The translations under genes and the position numbers were made by a program. Positions 34,167 to 41,833 of a DNA stretch of 64,000 nucleotides are shown one piece after another (within the stretch, counting starts at the first letter, position 1; every line of letters begins with the position of its first letter). This DNA comes from Streptococcus sanguinis (GTDB taxonomy: Bacteria; Bacillota; Bacilli; Lactobacillales; Streptococcaceae). The stretch is from positions 930,001-994,000 of the forward strand of contig NZ_LR134002.1 in assembly GCF_900635155.1 (NCBI RefSeq), in the 5' to 3' direction. The notes below the pieces were generated by a model. The model saw nothing but the letters and a program-made list of their open reading frames with translations, was not told the origin of the DNA and made no database searches.

Positions 34167-34692
34167 AACCAAAAAGAAAAATAAAAACAAGAGAAAAGTA
34201 AAAGTTCAGGGGAATAAGTTTATCATTTGGTTGGAAAAGCATTGGCTAGTAGAAGCTCTTTTAGGATATATATTCTTTATAATGGTTGCGATTGGAGTGG
34301 GGTTTTTAACATTTGGAAATAAGTCTATTCCGGGTCCGCTTCGTGAGTTTAAATATATTAGCCCTTTATATTTAAATTTGACGATCTTGATTGCTCTTCC
34401 ATATTATTCCTGGTTTGGAAGTCTAAGAGAAGAAGGCTTCAACACACTGAAAGGTTTTTCAGAATTATTTCTTTATCTAAATGGTCTAGTTTTTCTTTTG
34501 CATTATTTTATAGGAATAGAATTAGAAGACGGAGAGGGCTTTCTTCCACCATTGTGGAACCTGAATCCTCGCTATGTTTGGTTTCCGATTGCTACCTATC
34601 TAATCTTTTTCTTTATACCAGCATTAACGATGTTAATTTTAAAATACAAAGAAAAAAAGAGGAAAAAACATGACCAAAGAAAATCTCTCTAA
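34156..34692 (+). CDS. Hypothetical multi-pass membrane protein A
   Basis: 178 residues: a very basic N-terminus (KSKTKKKNKNKRKVKVQ), four to five hydrophobic segments (LLGYIFFIMVAIGVGFL, LYLNLTILIALPYYSWF, LFLYLNGLVFLLHYF, ATYLIFFFIPALTMLIL) and a basic tail. Visibly AT-rich compared with uvrB and carB. Family not recognised. It overlaps DUF1697 at its start and the next gene by 23 bases at its end, so it belongs to a coupled series. A role as an immunity or sensor protein is possible but unsupported. Confidence 0.6.
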   Translation: MKSKTKKKNKNKRKVKVQGNKFIIWLEKHWLVEALLGYIFFIMVAIGVGFLTFGNKSIPGPLREFKYISPLYLNLTILIALPYYSWFGSLREEGFNTLKGFSELFLYLNGLVFLLHYFIGIELEDGEGFLPPLWNLNPRYVWFPIATYLIFFFIPALTMLILKYKEKKRKKHDQRKSL

Positions 34693-35113
34693 GTTATTTT
34701 CATTTAAAACACTCTATCTGGCCTTGCTAATCTTTGTCATTCTTCATTTGATTTTGTTAGCTTTTGGTCTATCCTTTACTCCGGTTTTGTGGAATACCTG
34801 GTTTTTTATTCTTTGTTTGACCTTCTTTATCCATTCTTGGATAGTCTTTTTTAGGATAAGAGATTTTCATTGGTATCACCTCATTTTTGAATTATTCAGT
34901 GCACTAGTGGCACTTTATCTTTGGTTTTCGGCATTCTTTGCTTTGTCAATCATTCCGAATCCAGCCATGCCCATCAATATAGACTATCATATACAAGATA
35001 AAGAAATCATCATTGTCAGAGGTTTTGTGGTCCATAGTACCTATGAGCATCATGAATTGATTAATCCCTTTGTCATGAAGTCAGAAGTGAAATATAACGA
35101 AGATATGTTTTAA
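34670..35113 (+). CDS. Hypothetical multi-pass membrane protein B
   Basis: 147 residues, three to four membrane helices (YLALLIFVILHLILLAFGL, NTWFFILCLTFFIHSWIVFF, LFSALVALYLWFSAFFALSII) and a ~45-residue soluble C-terminal end (IDYHIQDKEIIIVRGFVVHSTYEHHE). The start lies 23 bases inside the previous gene behind GAGGAAAAAA. AT-rich; family not recognised. The overlap with protein A suggests the two act together. Confidence 0.6.
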   Translation: MTKENLSKLFSFKTLYLALLIFVILHLILLAFGLSFTPVLWNTWFFILCLTFFIHSWIVFFRIRDFHWYHLIFELFSALVALYLWFSAFFALSIIPNPAMPINIDYHIQDKEIIIVRGFVVHSTYEHHELINPFVMKSEVKYNEDMF

Positions 35114-35136
35114 TAACTTAGAAAGTGAGTGAATCT

Positions 35137-35604
35137 ATGTCACGTTCCCAAGAAACAATCCTAACAAATATCTGCCTTGTTGAAGATGTATCGCGCGGTA
35201 AACTTCTAATGCAATATCGTTTTCCTGAGCGCTATCGTTGGTCTGGATATGCCTTTCCTGGTGGGCATATTGAGAAGGGTGAGTCCCTCCATGATGCTGT
35301 TGTCCGAGAGATTTTAGAGGAAACTGGTTTGACTATTATTCATCCAAAACTGGTCGGGGTAAAGAACTGGCATACGGATGATGGGATTCGCTATATCGTC
35401 TTTTGTTACAAAGCGACTGAATTTTCTGGTCAGATTCACTCGACAGAAGAGGGAGAGATTTCTTGGGTAGACAAGGATAGCCTGCCACAGCTGGACTTGG
35501 CTTACGATATGCTTGAACTTTTGCGTATGATGGAAGATGAGGAATTATCTGAATATTACTATCACGAGCGCATAGAAGGTGGCTGGCGCAAGAGTATGTA
35601 TTAA
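35137..35604 (+). CDS. NUDIX hydrolase (MutT/MutX-like, 8-oxo-dGTP diphosphatase type)
   Basis: 155 residues. The NUDIX box is complete: GGHIEKGESLHDAVVREILEETGL (G-x5-E-x7-REUxEExGU, broken here at normal spacing). I start at ATG 35137 (SRSQETILTNICLVEDV), the conserved beginning of streptococcal homologues; an in-frame GTG at 35125 is less likely. Such enzymes remove oxidised or excess nucleotides. The last 27 bases of the gene and flank (35581-35607) recur at 35998-36024 behind the next gene, see the repeat features. Confidence 0.85.
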   Translation: MSRSQETILTNICLVEDVSRGKLLMQYRFPERYRWSGYAFPGGHIEKGESLHDAVVREILEETGLTIIHPKLVGVKNWHTDDGIRYIVFCYKATEFSGQIHSTEEGEISWVDKDSLPQLDLAYDMLELLRMMEDEELSEYYYHERIEGGWRKSMY

Positions 35605-35607
35605 AAA
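35581..35607 (+). repeat. Direct repeat, copy 1 (3' end of the NUDIX gene)
   Basis: 27 bases from GGCTGGCGCAAG to TATTAAAAA, coding GWRKSMY-stop; 25 of 27 match copy 2. Confidence 0.8.
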
Positions 35608-35648
35608 ATGTTTCCTTTTGTGTCTGGAGTGCAAACATAGAAAGGTAG

Positions 35649-35945
35649 ATGACTGCCATGATTTCATTATGGATTGCTATTGTTGCATTTTTTCTTTTGG
35701 GCTTAAACCATTTTTTTCCTTCTAGAAATGCTGGATTCGGTTTGAGATTTCCATTTGCTTTTCATACTTTAAAAGGATGGAAGCAGAGCCAATCTAGGTT
35801 TTATATATTAGTGATTTTGCTTAATTTACTCATTTTTCTTTATTCTTTCTACATAGATTTAAACGAGATTAGAGTCTTGGGCTTGTCAATTATTAGTATT
35901 GTATTTTCTGGAATATTAATTTTTTTAATTTCTTTTAAAGAATAG
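35649..35945 (+). CDS. Small SdpI-like membrane protein
   Basis: 98 residues: one membrane helix, a conserved loop RNAGFGLRFPFAFHTLKGWKQSQSRF, then two helices. The loop resembles the SdpI-family pattern (G-x-R-x-P-x-x-x-x-x-x-x-W-x-x-x-x), the family that includes the immunity/signalling protein SdpI of B. subtilis. The ATG at 35649 follows AAAGG closely; ATG 35658 (MISLWIAIVAF) is the alternative. AT-rich. The gene lies between two copies of the NUDIX 3' end, so it appears to be an inserted gene. Immunity function is inference. Confidence 0.55.
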   Translation: MTAMISLWIAIVAFFLLGLNHFFPSRNAGFGLRFPFAFHTLKGWKQSQSRFYILVILLNLLIFLYSFYIDLNEIRVLGLSIISIVFSGILIFLISFKE

Positions 35946-35997
35946 TTTGATTGTTTTATCAGTGGTTTTTATAGCGACTATCTATCATTTGAAAGCC

Positions 35998-36024
35998 GGT
36001 TGGCGCAAGAGTATGTACTAAAAA
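35998..36024 (+). repeat. Direct repeat, copy 2 (NUDIX tail remnant)
   Basis: GGTTGGCGCAAG to TACTAAAAA; in the right frame it still reads AGWRKSMY-stop, preceded by a degenerate IYHLK that parallels YYYHERIEG of the intact gene. It runs directly into the terminator. Confidence 0.8.
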
Positions 36025-36057
36025 GACTGATTAGGTTGGGGCCTAATCAGTCTTTTT
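36020..36057. terminator. Bidirectional terminator between NUDIX region and niaR
   Basis: AAAAAGACTGATTAGG / CCTAATCAGTCTTTTT perfect 16-bp stem, six-base loop. Confidence 0.93.
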
Positions 36058-36069
36058 CTTTCTTGTTAT

Positions 36070-36582
36070 TTATTCCTGTAAAAATCCTAGGTCTCTCAAG
36101 GCGGATTCTACATAGTCCAAATCCTGCTGAGAGTCGGCTTGTACTAGGTGATAGTGGACTCCATCTGTTAGCTCAGATAAGGGGCGAAAGGCACAGGATG
36201 CGACCTGTTGGAGAAAATGTTGGACATCGCGGCGGCAGGTAAGCTTCAGGTAAGTCTGGATTTCGCCGTAAACTGGATGCTCAATCAAAATAGTCTGTAC
36301 GCGCCCGCCATTATCCACGATAGCCAGCAACTCAGCCTCCATATCCTCAGCCCCATGCTGAACCTTGAAGAGCTGATGGACAGCAGCATTTTCTTGGCGG
36401 TCTTTATAAAGATAGCCACGATTGGTTGAGAGGATGGGGGCACCATCAGCCCGCAAGAGGGCGATATCTTGAACGATAATCTGCCTAGTCACATGGAAAT
36501 GTTCAGCCAGTGACTGGCCATTGAGGGCAGCAGATGATGTTTTCAAAAGGTTTAATAGTTCTTCTCGTCTTTGCTTGGTCAT
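36070..36582 (-). CDS. niaR: Niacin-responsive transcriptional repressor NiaR
   Basis: 170 residues from ATG 36582 (MTKQRREELLNLL). N-terminal HTH_11 winged helix (SLAEHFHVTRQIIVQDIALLRADGAPI) and the C-terminal 3H domain, named for its three conserved histidines (VYGEIQTYL region, LTDGVHYHLVQA), which binds nicotinate/nicotinamide and metal. NiaR represses niacin uptake and NAD salvage genes when niacin is plentiful. It is 38 bases downstream of niaX on the same strand, a self-regulated uptake-repressor operon. An upstream TTG start (36600) is possible but adds poorly conserved residues. Confidence 0.9.
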   Translation of the reverse strand: MTKQRREELLNLLKTSSAALNGQSLAEHFHVTRQIIVQDIALLRADGAPILSTNRGYLYKDRQENAAVHQLFKVQHGAEDMEAELLAIVDNGGRVQTILIEHPVYGEIQTYLKLTCRRDVQHFLQQVASCAFRPLSELTDGVHYHLVQADSQQDLDYVESALRDLGFLQE

Positions 36583-36620
36583 AGCTTCATTGTAAACCAA
36601 AAGTCAGGAATCTTCAAGAT

Positions 36621-37145
36621 CTAGCGAATCTTTTTCAGCGCTTGATAGATGAACTTAGCAATGACAAAGTCGACCATACTATGGATGACCGTACCAAGTC
36701 CAACCAGAGCAAATAAGATATAGAAAGCATTAGCTGGATAGGAAGAAGTCGTGTAAAAGAGGATGCAGACGACCACTTCACCAAAGGCATGAATCAAGGC
36801 TAGTAGGAAATTAAATATCCAAGTCTTCTTCTGGCTGTCCAATGTGTCAGGGTGCTTTTGCAGATAAAGAGCGCCGATGCTAGCGAAGAGCAAGTGGGAC
36901 AGGGCCCTAAGCGTGATGATAAAAGGAAGCCCAGACATTCCAAATCCAATAGCAGAGCCAATCACGACAATCACCGTCATGAGAGGGGATATAAACATAG
37001 CCAAAAAGATAGCGACATGACTGGCTAAGGTGAAGGAAGCGGGCGGAATGACAATTTTAATCGGCATAACCAGCGGGATAACAATAGCTAGTGCAGTCAA
37101 AAAAGCGGTCAGTGTCATAAACTGATTTTTAGATTTTGGTTTCAT
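36621..37145 (-). CDS. niaX: Niacin ECF transporter substrate-binding component NiaX
   Basis: 174 residues with five to six membrane helices: opening MTLTAFLTALAIVIPLVMPIKIVIPPASFTLASHVAIFLAMFISP, typical of the NiaX S-component, and a C-terminal basic end. It captures niacin and needs the shared EcfA/EcfA'/EcfT module, which is not in this window. AAGGAGT precedes the ATG. First gene of the niaX-niaR operon, with promoter at 37178. Confidence 0.88.
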   Translation of the reverse strand: MKPKSKNQFMTLTAFLTALAIVIPLVMPIKIVIPPASFTLASHVAIFLAMFISPLMTVIVVIGSAIGFGMSGLPFIITLRALSHLLFASIGALYLQKHPDTLDSQKKTWIFNFLLALIHAFGEVVVCILFYTTSSYPANAFYILFALVGLGTVIHSMVDFVIAKFIYQALKKIR

Positions 37146-37163
37146 AGTGACTCCTTTTTATCT

Positions 37164-37188
37164 GTATATACACTAGTATAGTACACTG
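37164..37188. promoter_or_regulatory. Candidate NiaR operator
   Basis: Two TACACT units (37169-37174, 37182-37187) 13 bases apart overlap and follow the niaX -10 region; position fits a repressor site. I cannot verify the NiaR consensus. Confidence 0.4.
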
Positions 37189-37206
37189 TTTTTGCAGAAA
37201 GGTCAA
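37178..37206 (-). promoter_or_regulatory. niaX-niaR promoter
   Basis: On the minus strand TTGACC (37201-37206), 17 bases, TACTAT (37178-37183). Confidence 0.5.
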
Positions 37207-37232
37207 GACCTGTAGGAAATCCTAAAAGAGAT

Positions 37233-37261
37233 TTGTCAAAATGCTTAAAATAGCTTATACT
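37233..37261 (+). promoter_or_regulatory. Promoter upstream of the PhnA-like gene
   Basis: TTGTCA (37233-37238), 17 bases, TATACT (37256-37261); leader of about 150 bases without obvious structure. Confidence 0.6.
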
Positions 37262-37419
37262 AGAAAGGTGTGGAAATAGGAGTAAACTAGATTTTTAGAA
37301 TTTAGTTGACCTTCACATCGATTAGTGTTCTGCTGGACTTGAAAAATGAAAGAAGAGCTTAATCATATATAGAAGGCTGGTATGGAAATTTAGCAGCCTT
37401 GACTAGAAATGGAGAAAAA

Positions 37420-37758
37420 ATGAACAACCTACCAAACTGCCCCAAATGTAATTCAGAGTATGTCTACGAAGATGGAACGCTCTTGGTCTGCCCAGAGTGC
37501 GCCTATGAGTGGAATCCAGCTGAGGTCCAAGAAGCAGAAGAAGGACCAGTAGCGATCGATGCTAATGGCAATAAGCTGACTGATGGCGACACAGTTACCT
37601 TGATTAAGGACCTGAAGGTCAAAGGAGCACCTAAGGATCTCAAGCAGGGAACGCGCGTGAAAAATATCCGCATCGTAGAAGGCGACCATAATATCGACTG
37701 TAAGATTGACGGCTTCGGTGCGATGAAGCTCAAGTCAGAGTTTGTTAAGAAAATTTGA
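37420..37758 (+). CDS. PhnA/YjdM-type zinc-ribbon protein
   Basis: 112 residues. N-terminal zinc ribbon [26 protein letters not shown] (two CPxC knuckles) and a C-terminal PhnA domain ([40 protein letters not shown] ... [15 protein letters not shown]). Despite the name, this family is not shown to act in phosphonate breakdown; its role is unknown. GGAG (37411-37414) sets the start at ATG 37420 rather than the upstream in-frame codon. The next gene begins eight bases after the stop. Confidence 0.9.
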   Translation: MNNLPNCPKCNSEYVYEDGTLLVCPECAYEWNPAEVQEAEEGPVAIDANGNKLTDGDTVTLIKDLKVKGAPKDLKQGTRVKNIRIVEGDHNIDCKIDGFGAMKLKSEFVKKI

Positions 37759-37765
37759 GGTCTCT

Positions 37766-38398
37766 ATGAATCGTCGTTTTATCTTAATTTATCGAATTAT
37801 TCTTTTTATCCTGGCCTTTTTGGGTGTGTATCTGGAAATCACTAAGTATGGCGTGGGCATGCTCATGTACTATACGGTTTTGTCCAATCTCTTGGTCCTG
37901 CTCTTTACGGGCTATCTTGTCTATCTGATGATGAGATCTGGCGATGCTTGGAAGGCTCCGAAAATCTTGCGAATCAAGGGCGGGGTGACCATGTCCATCA
38001 TGATTACTTGTGTCGTTTATCACCTCTTGCTAGCCCCAATTGCGACAGATTTTTACCGCCTAGAGAATTTTTTATGTCATTATATAGTCCCCTTGGCGTT
38101 TCTTCTGGATACAGTAATCTTTGACAAATCGCGTCAGTACCGCTGGTTTGATCCGATTTCTTGGACAAGTGTGCCTTTGGTCTACATGGCCTTTGCTCTC
38201 TTTAATGGCTTTTTCTTGAAAATAGATATTCCAAGATCCAAGGACAATCCATTTCCTTACTTTTTCCTCAATGTCTTTAAGAAAGGCTGGCCTTATGTCA
38301 TCCAGATGTGTCTGATTATCTTTGCAGCCTATCTTGTTTTTGGTTTTGTCTTTTACGGGATAAAATCCATCTCATTCTCAAAAAAGAAGACTTCTTAG
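37766..38398 (+). CDS. Pr6Pr-type integral membrane protein
   Basis: 210 residues from ATG 37766 behind TGAGGT. Six membrane helices; the pattern YRIILFILAFLGVYLE, MLMYYTVLSNLLVLLFTGYL (FTxxSN-like), VVYHLLLAP, LCHYIVPLAFLLDTVIFD and YMAFALFNGFFL is that of the FAR-17a/AIG1-like, Pr6Pr family found widely in Firmicutes. In eukaryotic relatives conserved Thr and His perform fatty-acid ester hydrolysis; the His of LCHYIVP could be equivalent. Bacterial function unknown. Close spacing suggests an operon with the PhnA-like gene. Confidence 0.75.
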   Translation: MNRRFILIYRIILFILAFLGVYLEITKYGVGMLMYYTVLSNLLVLLFTGYLVYLMMRSGDAWKAPKILRIKGGVTMSIMITCVVYHLLLAPIATDFYRLENFLCHYIVPLAFLLDTVIFDKSRQYRWFDPISWTSVPLVYMAFALFNGFFLKIDIPRSKDNPFPYFFLNVFKKGWPYVIQMCLIIFAAYLVFGFVFYGIKSISFSKKKTS

Positions 38399-38417
38399 AG
38401 ACATGTACTTGTAGATG

Positions 38418-38440
38418 AAAAACAGATTTGCTCTGTTTTT
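38418..38440 (+). terminator. Intrinsic terminator
   Basis: AAAAACAGA / TCTGTTTTT with TTTGC loop and continuing T-run. Confidence 0.85.
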
Positions 38441-38480
38441 TTTATATTGCTTCGATTTTTTCTTGCCAATATCAGATTTG

Positions 38481-38486
38481 TATGAT
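38481..38486 (+). promoter_or_regulatory. -10 element of the slr-like gene
   Basis: TATGAT, five bases before the first AdcR box; the -35 is poor. Confidence 0.5.
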
Positions 38487-38490
38487 ATAT

Positions 38491-38518
38491 TTAACTAGTT
38501 AATTATTAACTGGTTAAA
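38491..38518. promoter_or_regulatory. Two AdcR (zinc repressor) boxes
   Basis: TTAACTAGTTAA (38491-38502) and TTAACTGGTTAA (38507-38518), both exact matches to the streptococcal AdcR motif TTAACYRGTTAA, placed just after the -10 region. Zinc-loaded AdcR would block transcription. Confidence 0.9.
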
Positions 38519-38534
38519 TAAATAGGAGGAAAAA

Positions 38535-41075
38535 ATGAAACACAATCAGAAACTGTTAAGTCTAGCAGGAATCATTCTTGCTTGTAATCTTTGCTTGGCG
38601 GCTTGTCAGTCTCAGCCGTCTCAACAGGAAAGCAGTCAAGAAAAGGTGAAGACCAAGCAAGAAGTGAAGAAGAAAAGCAAGGCGACCAAAAAAGGACAAG
38701 TTCCTGGTGTTGATAAGCCGACGGATGATGGTTTTCTCTTCAAAAGCGAGTCTCAAATTAAAGCTAGAACTAGTGAAGGTTTGATTTTAGAGCATGATGG
38801 CCATACGCACTTTATTTTTTATTCTGATCTAAAGAATAGTAAATGGGCCTATCTGATACCAAAAGATGGGCAAATGCCTGCAGGATCGCCTCAGCTGGCA
38901 AATCAAATAAGCACTGCTGATGATGGCTATGTTTTTAATCCTAGAGACATTGTGTCGGAAGACCAATACGGCTATGTTGTGCGTCACGGCGATCATTTTC
39001 ATTATATTTTGAAGCAGTCTGTGGGGAATCTTGCTCAAGCACCGAGTTATCGTCCAACGCCGCCTAGCAATACTACTGGACCTGTTTATCAGCCAAGGCT
39101 TAGACCGTCTGTTCCACAGCAGCAAGGGACAACTAAACGCCAGTTTGCTGGGATTGATTATCCTACAAGTGATGGATTCTTATTTAGAGGCACAGGGGTA
39201 ACAGGCAAACTTGCTACAGGCTTGCTAGCAGATCATAATGGTCATACTCATTTCATCCCCTATGAGCAGTTGATTGCTTCGCCTTGGGAGTCATTGATTC
39301 CCGCAGAACATAAGAAAGCTGCTGAAGATGCCTACTATGGCCGACAAGGGCAAGCACAGCCTTCACCAGAACCGTCGCCAGCGCCAGCACCAGCTCCTAC
39401 ACCTGAGCCTGCGCCAAATCCATTAGAAGAGGAAGAAGAAATTGCCAAGAAGAAGGCCTATTTGGCTCAGCAATTAGGAATCGATGAAAGTCTGATTCAG
39501 GTGAGCGATACAGATAAAGGGAAGGTATTTATCTATCCGCATGGCGATCACAGCCATTCGACCTTGGTCAGTGAGATTGATACAACCAAGCCTTTTGACC
39601 CTCATGGAAATCCGCACGCTCATGACGCGGTTGGTATGGAAACCTTGAAAGCTCTAGGATTTGATGATGAAATCATTGAGGATATTTTACATGCTACGGC
39701 AGACACCCCATTCCCATCAGATGAGACGGATACGGAAAAGATGAAAGCCTGGCTGGCAACTGTGAAGTATCTAAATATCGGCCAGCGCAAAGATCCGCTG
39801 GAAAGAAAAGGCTTGGAACTGATGCCGAATATTGAAGTTCTGGGGATTGGCTTTACTCCGATAAAGGACATCAGACCAGTGCTGCAATTTAAGCATTTAA
39901 AACAGCTGTGGATGACAAAGACGGGCGTTACCAACTATGATTTCTTAAAAGAAATTCCGACCTTGGAAGGCTTGGACATTTCCCAGAATGGTATCATCGA
40001 TTTATCTTTCTTGAAGGATTATCCGAACCTCAAAACAGTCGCCGCAGCGGGAAATGACCTTACCGATATCTCACCCCTAGCTAAGCTGAAAAATCTGGAG
40101 TCATTGAACCTTGACTACAACAATATCTCAGATATTTCTGCTTTGACCAAGCTTTCAAAATTAAAAGCGGTAAGTTTAGAGCATAACCAGCTGCAAGATG
40201 TTTCTGCTCTGAGCCAAAAAGAAGATTTAACAAGGCTTTTCTTATCCAACAACCCAAACTTAAATCTCAATACTCTCAAAGCTTCCCATCTGGAAGAATT
40301 AACAGCTGACAATTCCAATGTTGAGAACTTGAATTTCCTGAAGTCTAATCCAAATCTGACAACTCTAAGCCTAAATGGAAATCGTCTGACTTCTCTGGCA
40401 GGAGTTGAAGCTGCTAAGAATTTAGTAACTTTTTCCGCAAGTCAAAACAAGATTACATCTTTGGACATTCTAGCTGCGCAGTCTTCCTTGAAGAATTTAA
40501 ACTTGGCTGAGAATGAGCTGAAAAACTTGGAAGGAATTAATCAGTTTAGGTCTTTAGACAATCTGGCTGTCAACAAGAATAAAATCACAACCTTAGCTCT
40601 GCAGGAACCAAATAAGACGTTGACTTATATTAATGTCAGCGAGAATCACATCCCTAAAGCAGAGCTTGAATTGAATGAAAATAAAATTCCAAAGGCTTTA
40701 GCGCAGCATTTCCCAGATGTTCAGGGTGGCATCATTGACAATAATAAGCCGGCTGATGCAAAGGAAGAAAAGAAGGAAGCACCTAAGGAAAGTGAGTCTA
40801 ATAAGGCACAAGGAAAGCTAGCATCCGATAAGCCAGCCTCAGCTGAAGTAAGCAGCCAAGGAGCTTCAAATGATAATGAGCATGCAGCTGGATCTCCTGA
40901 AGCAGAGTTAAACAATCGTGATGAAAATCCAGAAAACTCTTCTAAGCCATCATCAGAAGAAGTGCCAACTGCTGAAAATCCTGAATTAAAAGATGAGCTA
41001 GCTCAAGCAGAAAACAAAGAAAATCAAAAGAATTCAAAAGATAAGGAAAAGGCGGAGAAAGAAGCTAGTCACTAA
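38535..41075 (+). CDS. slr: Leucine-rich-repeat histidine triad lipoprotein (Slr-like)
   Basis: 846 residues. Lipoprotein signal with lipobox L21-A-A-C24. Four HxxHxH histidine triads, typical zinc-binding motifs of Pht proteins: HDGHTH (87-92), HGDHFH (151-156), HNGHTH (234-239), HGDHSH (336-341), with a proline-rich stretch (PSPEPSPAPAPAP) between. Residues ~400-690 are internalin-like 22-residue leucine-rich repeats (LESLNLDYNNISDISAL). The tail is charged and rich in E, K, S without LPXTG. This matches GAS Slr and GBS Blr, surface lipoproteins linked to collagen binding and phagocytosis resistance. AGGAGG before the ATG; AdcR boxes indicate zinc-starvation induction. Confidence 0.88.
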   Translation: MKHNQKLLSLAGIILACNLCLAACQSQPSQQESSQEKVKTKQEVKKKSKATKKGQVPGVDKPTDDGFLFKSESQIKARTSEGLILEHDGHTHFIFYSDLKNSKWAYLIPKDGQMPAGSPQLANQISTADDGYVFNPRDIVSEDQYGYVVRHGDHFHYILKQSVGNLAQAPSYRPTPPSNTTGPVYQPRLRPSVPQQQGTTKRQFAGIDYPTSDGFLFRGTGVTGKLATGLLADHNGHTHFIPYEQLIASPWESLIPAEHKKAAEDAYYGRQGQAQPSPEPSPAPAPAPTPEPAPNPLEEEEEIAKKKAYLAQQLGIDESLIQVSDTDKGKVFIYPHGDHSHSTLVSEIDTTKPFDPHGNPHAHDAVGMETLKALGFDDEIIEDILHATADTPFPSDETDTEKMKAWLATVKYLNIGQRKDPLERKGLELMPNIEVLGIGFTPIKDIRPVLQFKHLKQLWMTKTGVTNYDFLKEIPTLEGLDISQNGIIDLSFLKDYPNLKTVAAAGNDLTDISPLAKLKNLESLNLDYNNISDISALTKLSKLKAVSLEHNQLQDVSALSQKEDLTRLFLSNNPNLNLNTLKASHLEELTADNSNVENLNFLKSNPNLTTLSLNGNRLTSLAGVEAAKNLVTFSASQNKITSLDILAAQSSLKNLNLAENELKNLEGINQFRSLDNLAVNKNKITTLALQEPNKTLTYINVSENHIPKAELELNENKIPKALAQHFPDVQGGIIDNNKPADAKEEKKEAPKESESNKAQGKLASDKPASAEVSSQGASNDNEHAAGSPEAELNNRDENPENSSKPSSEEVPTAENPELKDELAQAENKENQKNSKDKEKAEKEASH

Positions 41076-41112
41076 TCCTTACCCAGTCAAGCAGAAAAAA
41101 TACAATTTTTTC

Positions 41113-41141
41113 TTGAAATAGTTTTGAATTTGTGATATAGT
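41113..41141 (+). promoter_or_regulatory. Pyrimidine operon promoter
   Basis: TTGAAA (41113-41118), 17 bases, TATAGT (41136-41141). Confidence 0.7.
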
Positions 41142-41157
41142 ATAAAAAATTAAATAA

Positions 41158-41287
41158 TCCTTTAATTCTATCCAGAGAGATAGACAAGGAGCAAGTAAAA
41201 AGATGGGTGGAGTGTAAGCAAGTGCGTCTTGTTTTAGCTTGCCTGACTAGATTTTTCTGAAGTCTCCTTGTAATAAGGAGACTTTTT
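41158..41287 (+). promoter_or_regulatory. PyrR-dependent attenuator leader
   Basis: Three parts are visible. PyrR-binding anti-antiterminator: CCTT...CTATC-CAGAGA-GATAG...AAGG (41158-41189) with the conserved TCCAGAGAG loop. Antiterminator: ACAAGGAG (41184-41191) can pair with CTCCTTGT (41264-41271). Terminator: AGTCTCCTT / AAGGAGACT then TTTTT (41261-41287). UMP-bound PyrR would favour termination. Confidence 0.88.
41261..41287 (+). terminator. Attenuation terminator before pyrR
   Basis: AGTCTCCTT / AAGGAGACT stem, GTAAT loop, T5 run; part of the PyrR leader. Confidence 0.9.
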
Positions 41288-41306
41288 CTTGTTTGAGGAG
41301 GAAAGA

Positions 41307-41825
41307 ATGAAAACAAAAGAAGTTGTCGATGACATCACCATGAATCGCGCGATTACGCGGATTACCTATGAAATCATCGAGCGCAACAAGGACTTAAATA
41401 AAGTGGTCTTGGCTGGGATTAAGACCCGTGGGGTTCACTTGGCTCACCGGATTCAGAAGCGGTTGGCTCAGTTGGAGAATATCGATATTCCAGTCGCTGA
41501 AGTAGACACTAAGCCTTTTCGTGATGATATCAAGGTTGAAGAAGATACGACAGTGATTCCAGTGGATATTACCGACCGTCAAGTAATTCTGATCGACGAT
41601 GTCCTCTACACAGGAAGAACTATTCGAGCGGCTATTGATAATCTGGTCAGTCATGGGCGGCCTTCTCGCGTTGGTCTGGCTGTCTTGGTAGACCGTGGTC
41701 ACCGCGAGCTGCCGATACGGGCAGACTATGTCGGCAAGAATATTCCGACTAGCCAAACTGAGGAGATTATTGTTGAGATGACCGAGACAGACGGTCAAGA
41801 TCGAGTTTTGATTATGGGAGAGTAA
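41307..41825 (+). CDS. pyrR: Bifunctional pyrimidine attenuation regulator / uracil phosphoribosyltransferase
   Basis: 172 residues from ATG 41307 (MKTKEVVDD), set by AGGAGGAAAG; the frame extends six codons upstream through the ribosome site. The PRPP-binding motif [17 protein letters not shown] is intact, as is the loop [13 protein letters not shown]. PyrR binds the leader RNA in the presence of UMP/UTP and causes termination, and it also has weak uracil phosphoribosyltransferase activity. First gene of pyrR-permease-pyrB-carA-carB. Confidence 0.95.
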   Translation: MKTKEVVDDITMNRAITRITYEIIERNKDLNKVVLAGIKTRGVHLAHRIQKRLAQLENIDIPVAEVDTKPFRDDIKVEEDTTVIPVDITDRQVILIDDVLYTGRTIRAAIDNLVSHGRPSRVGLAVLVDRGHRELPIRADYVGKNIPTSQTEEIIVEMTETDGQDRVLIMGE

Positions 41826-41833
41826 TAAGCTAA

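Noticed and set aside
36000..36242. Frame reading through the NUDIX tail remnant and terminator into niaR antisense
   Set aside because: It crosses a strong terminator and overlaps niaR on the other strand; no ribosome site.
39361..39430. Repetitive CCAGCGCC-like DNA that might be a short tandem repeat array
   Set aside because: It encodes the proline/alanine linker of the Slr-like protein; codons vary, so it is a protein linker rather than a DNA repeat element.
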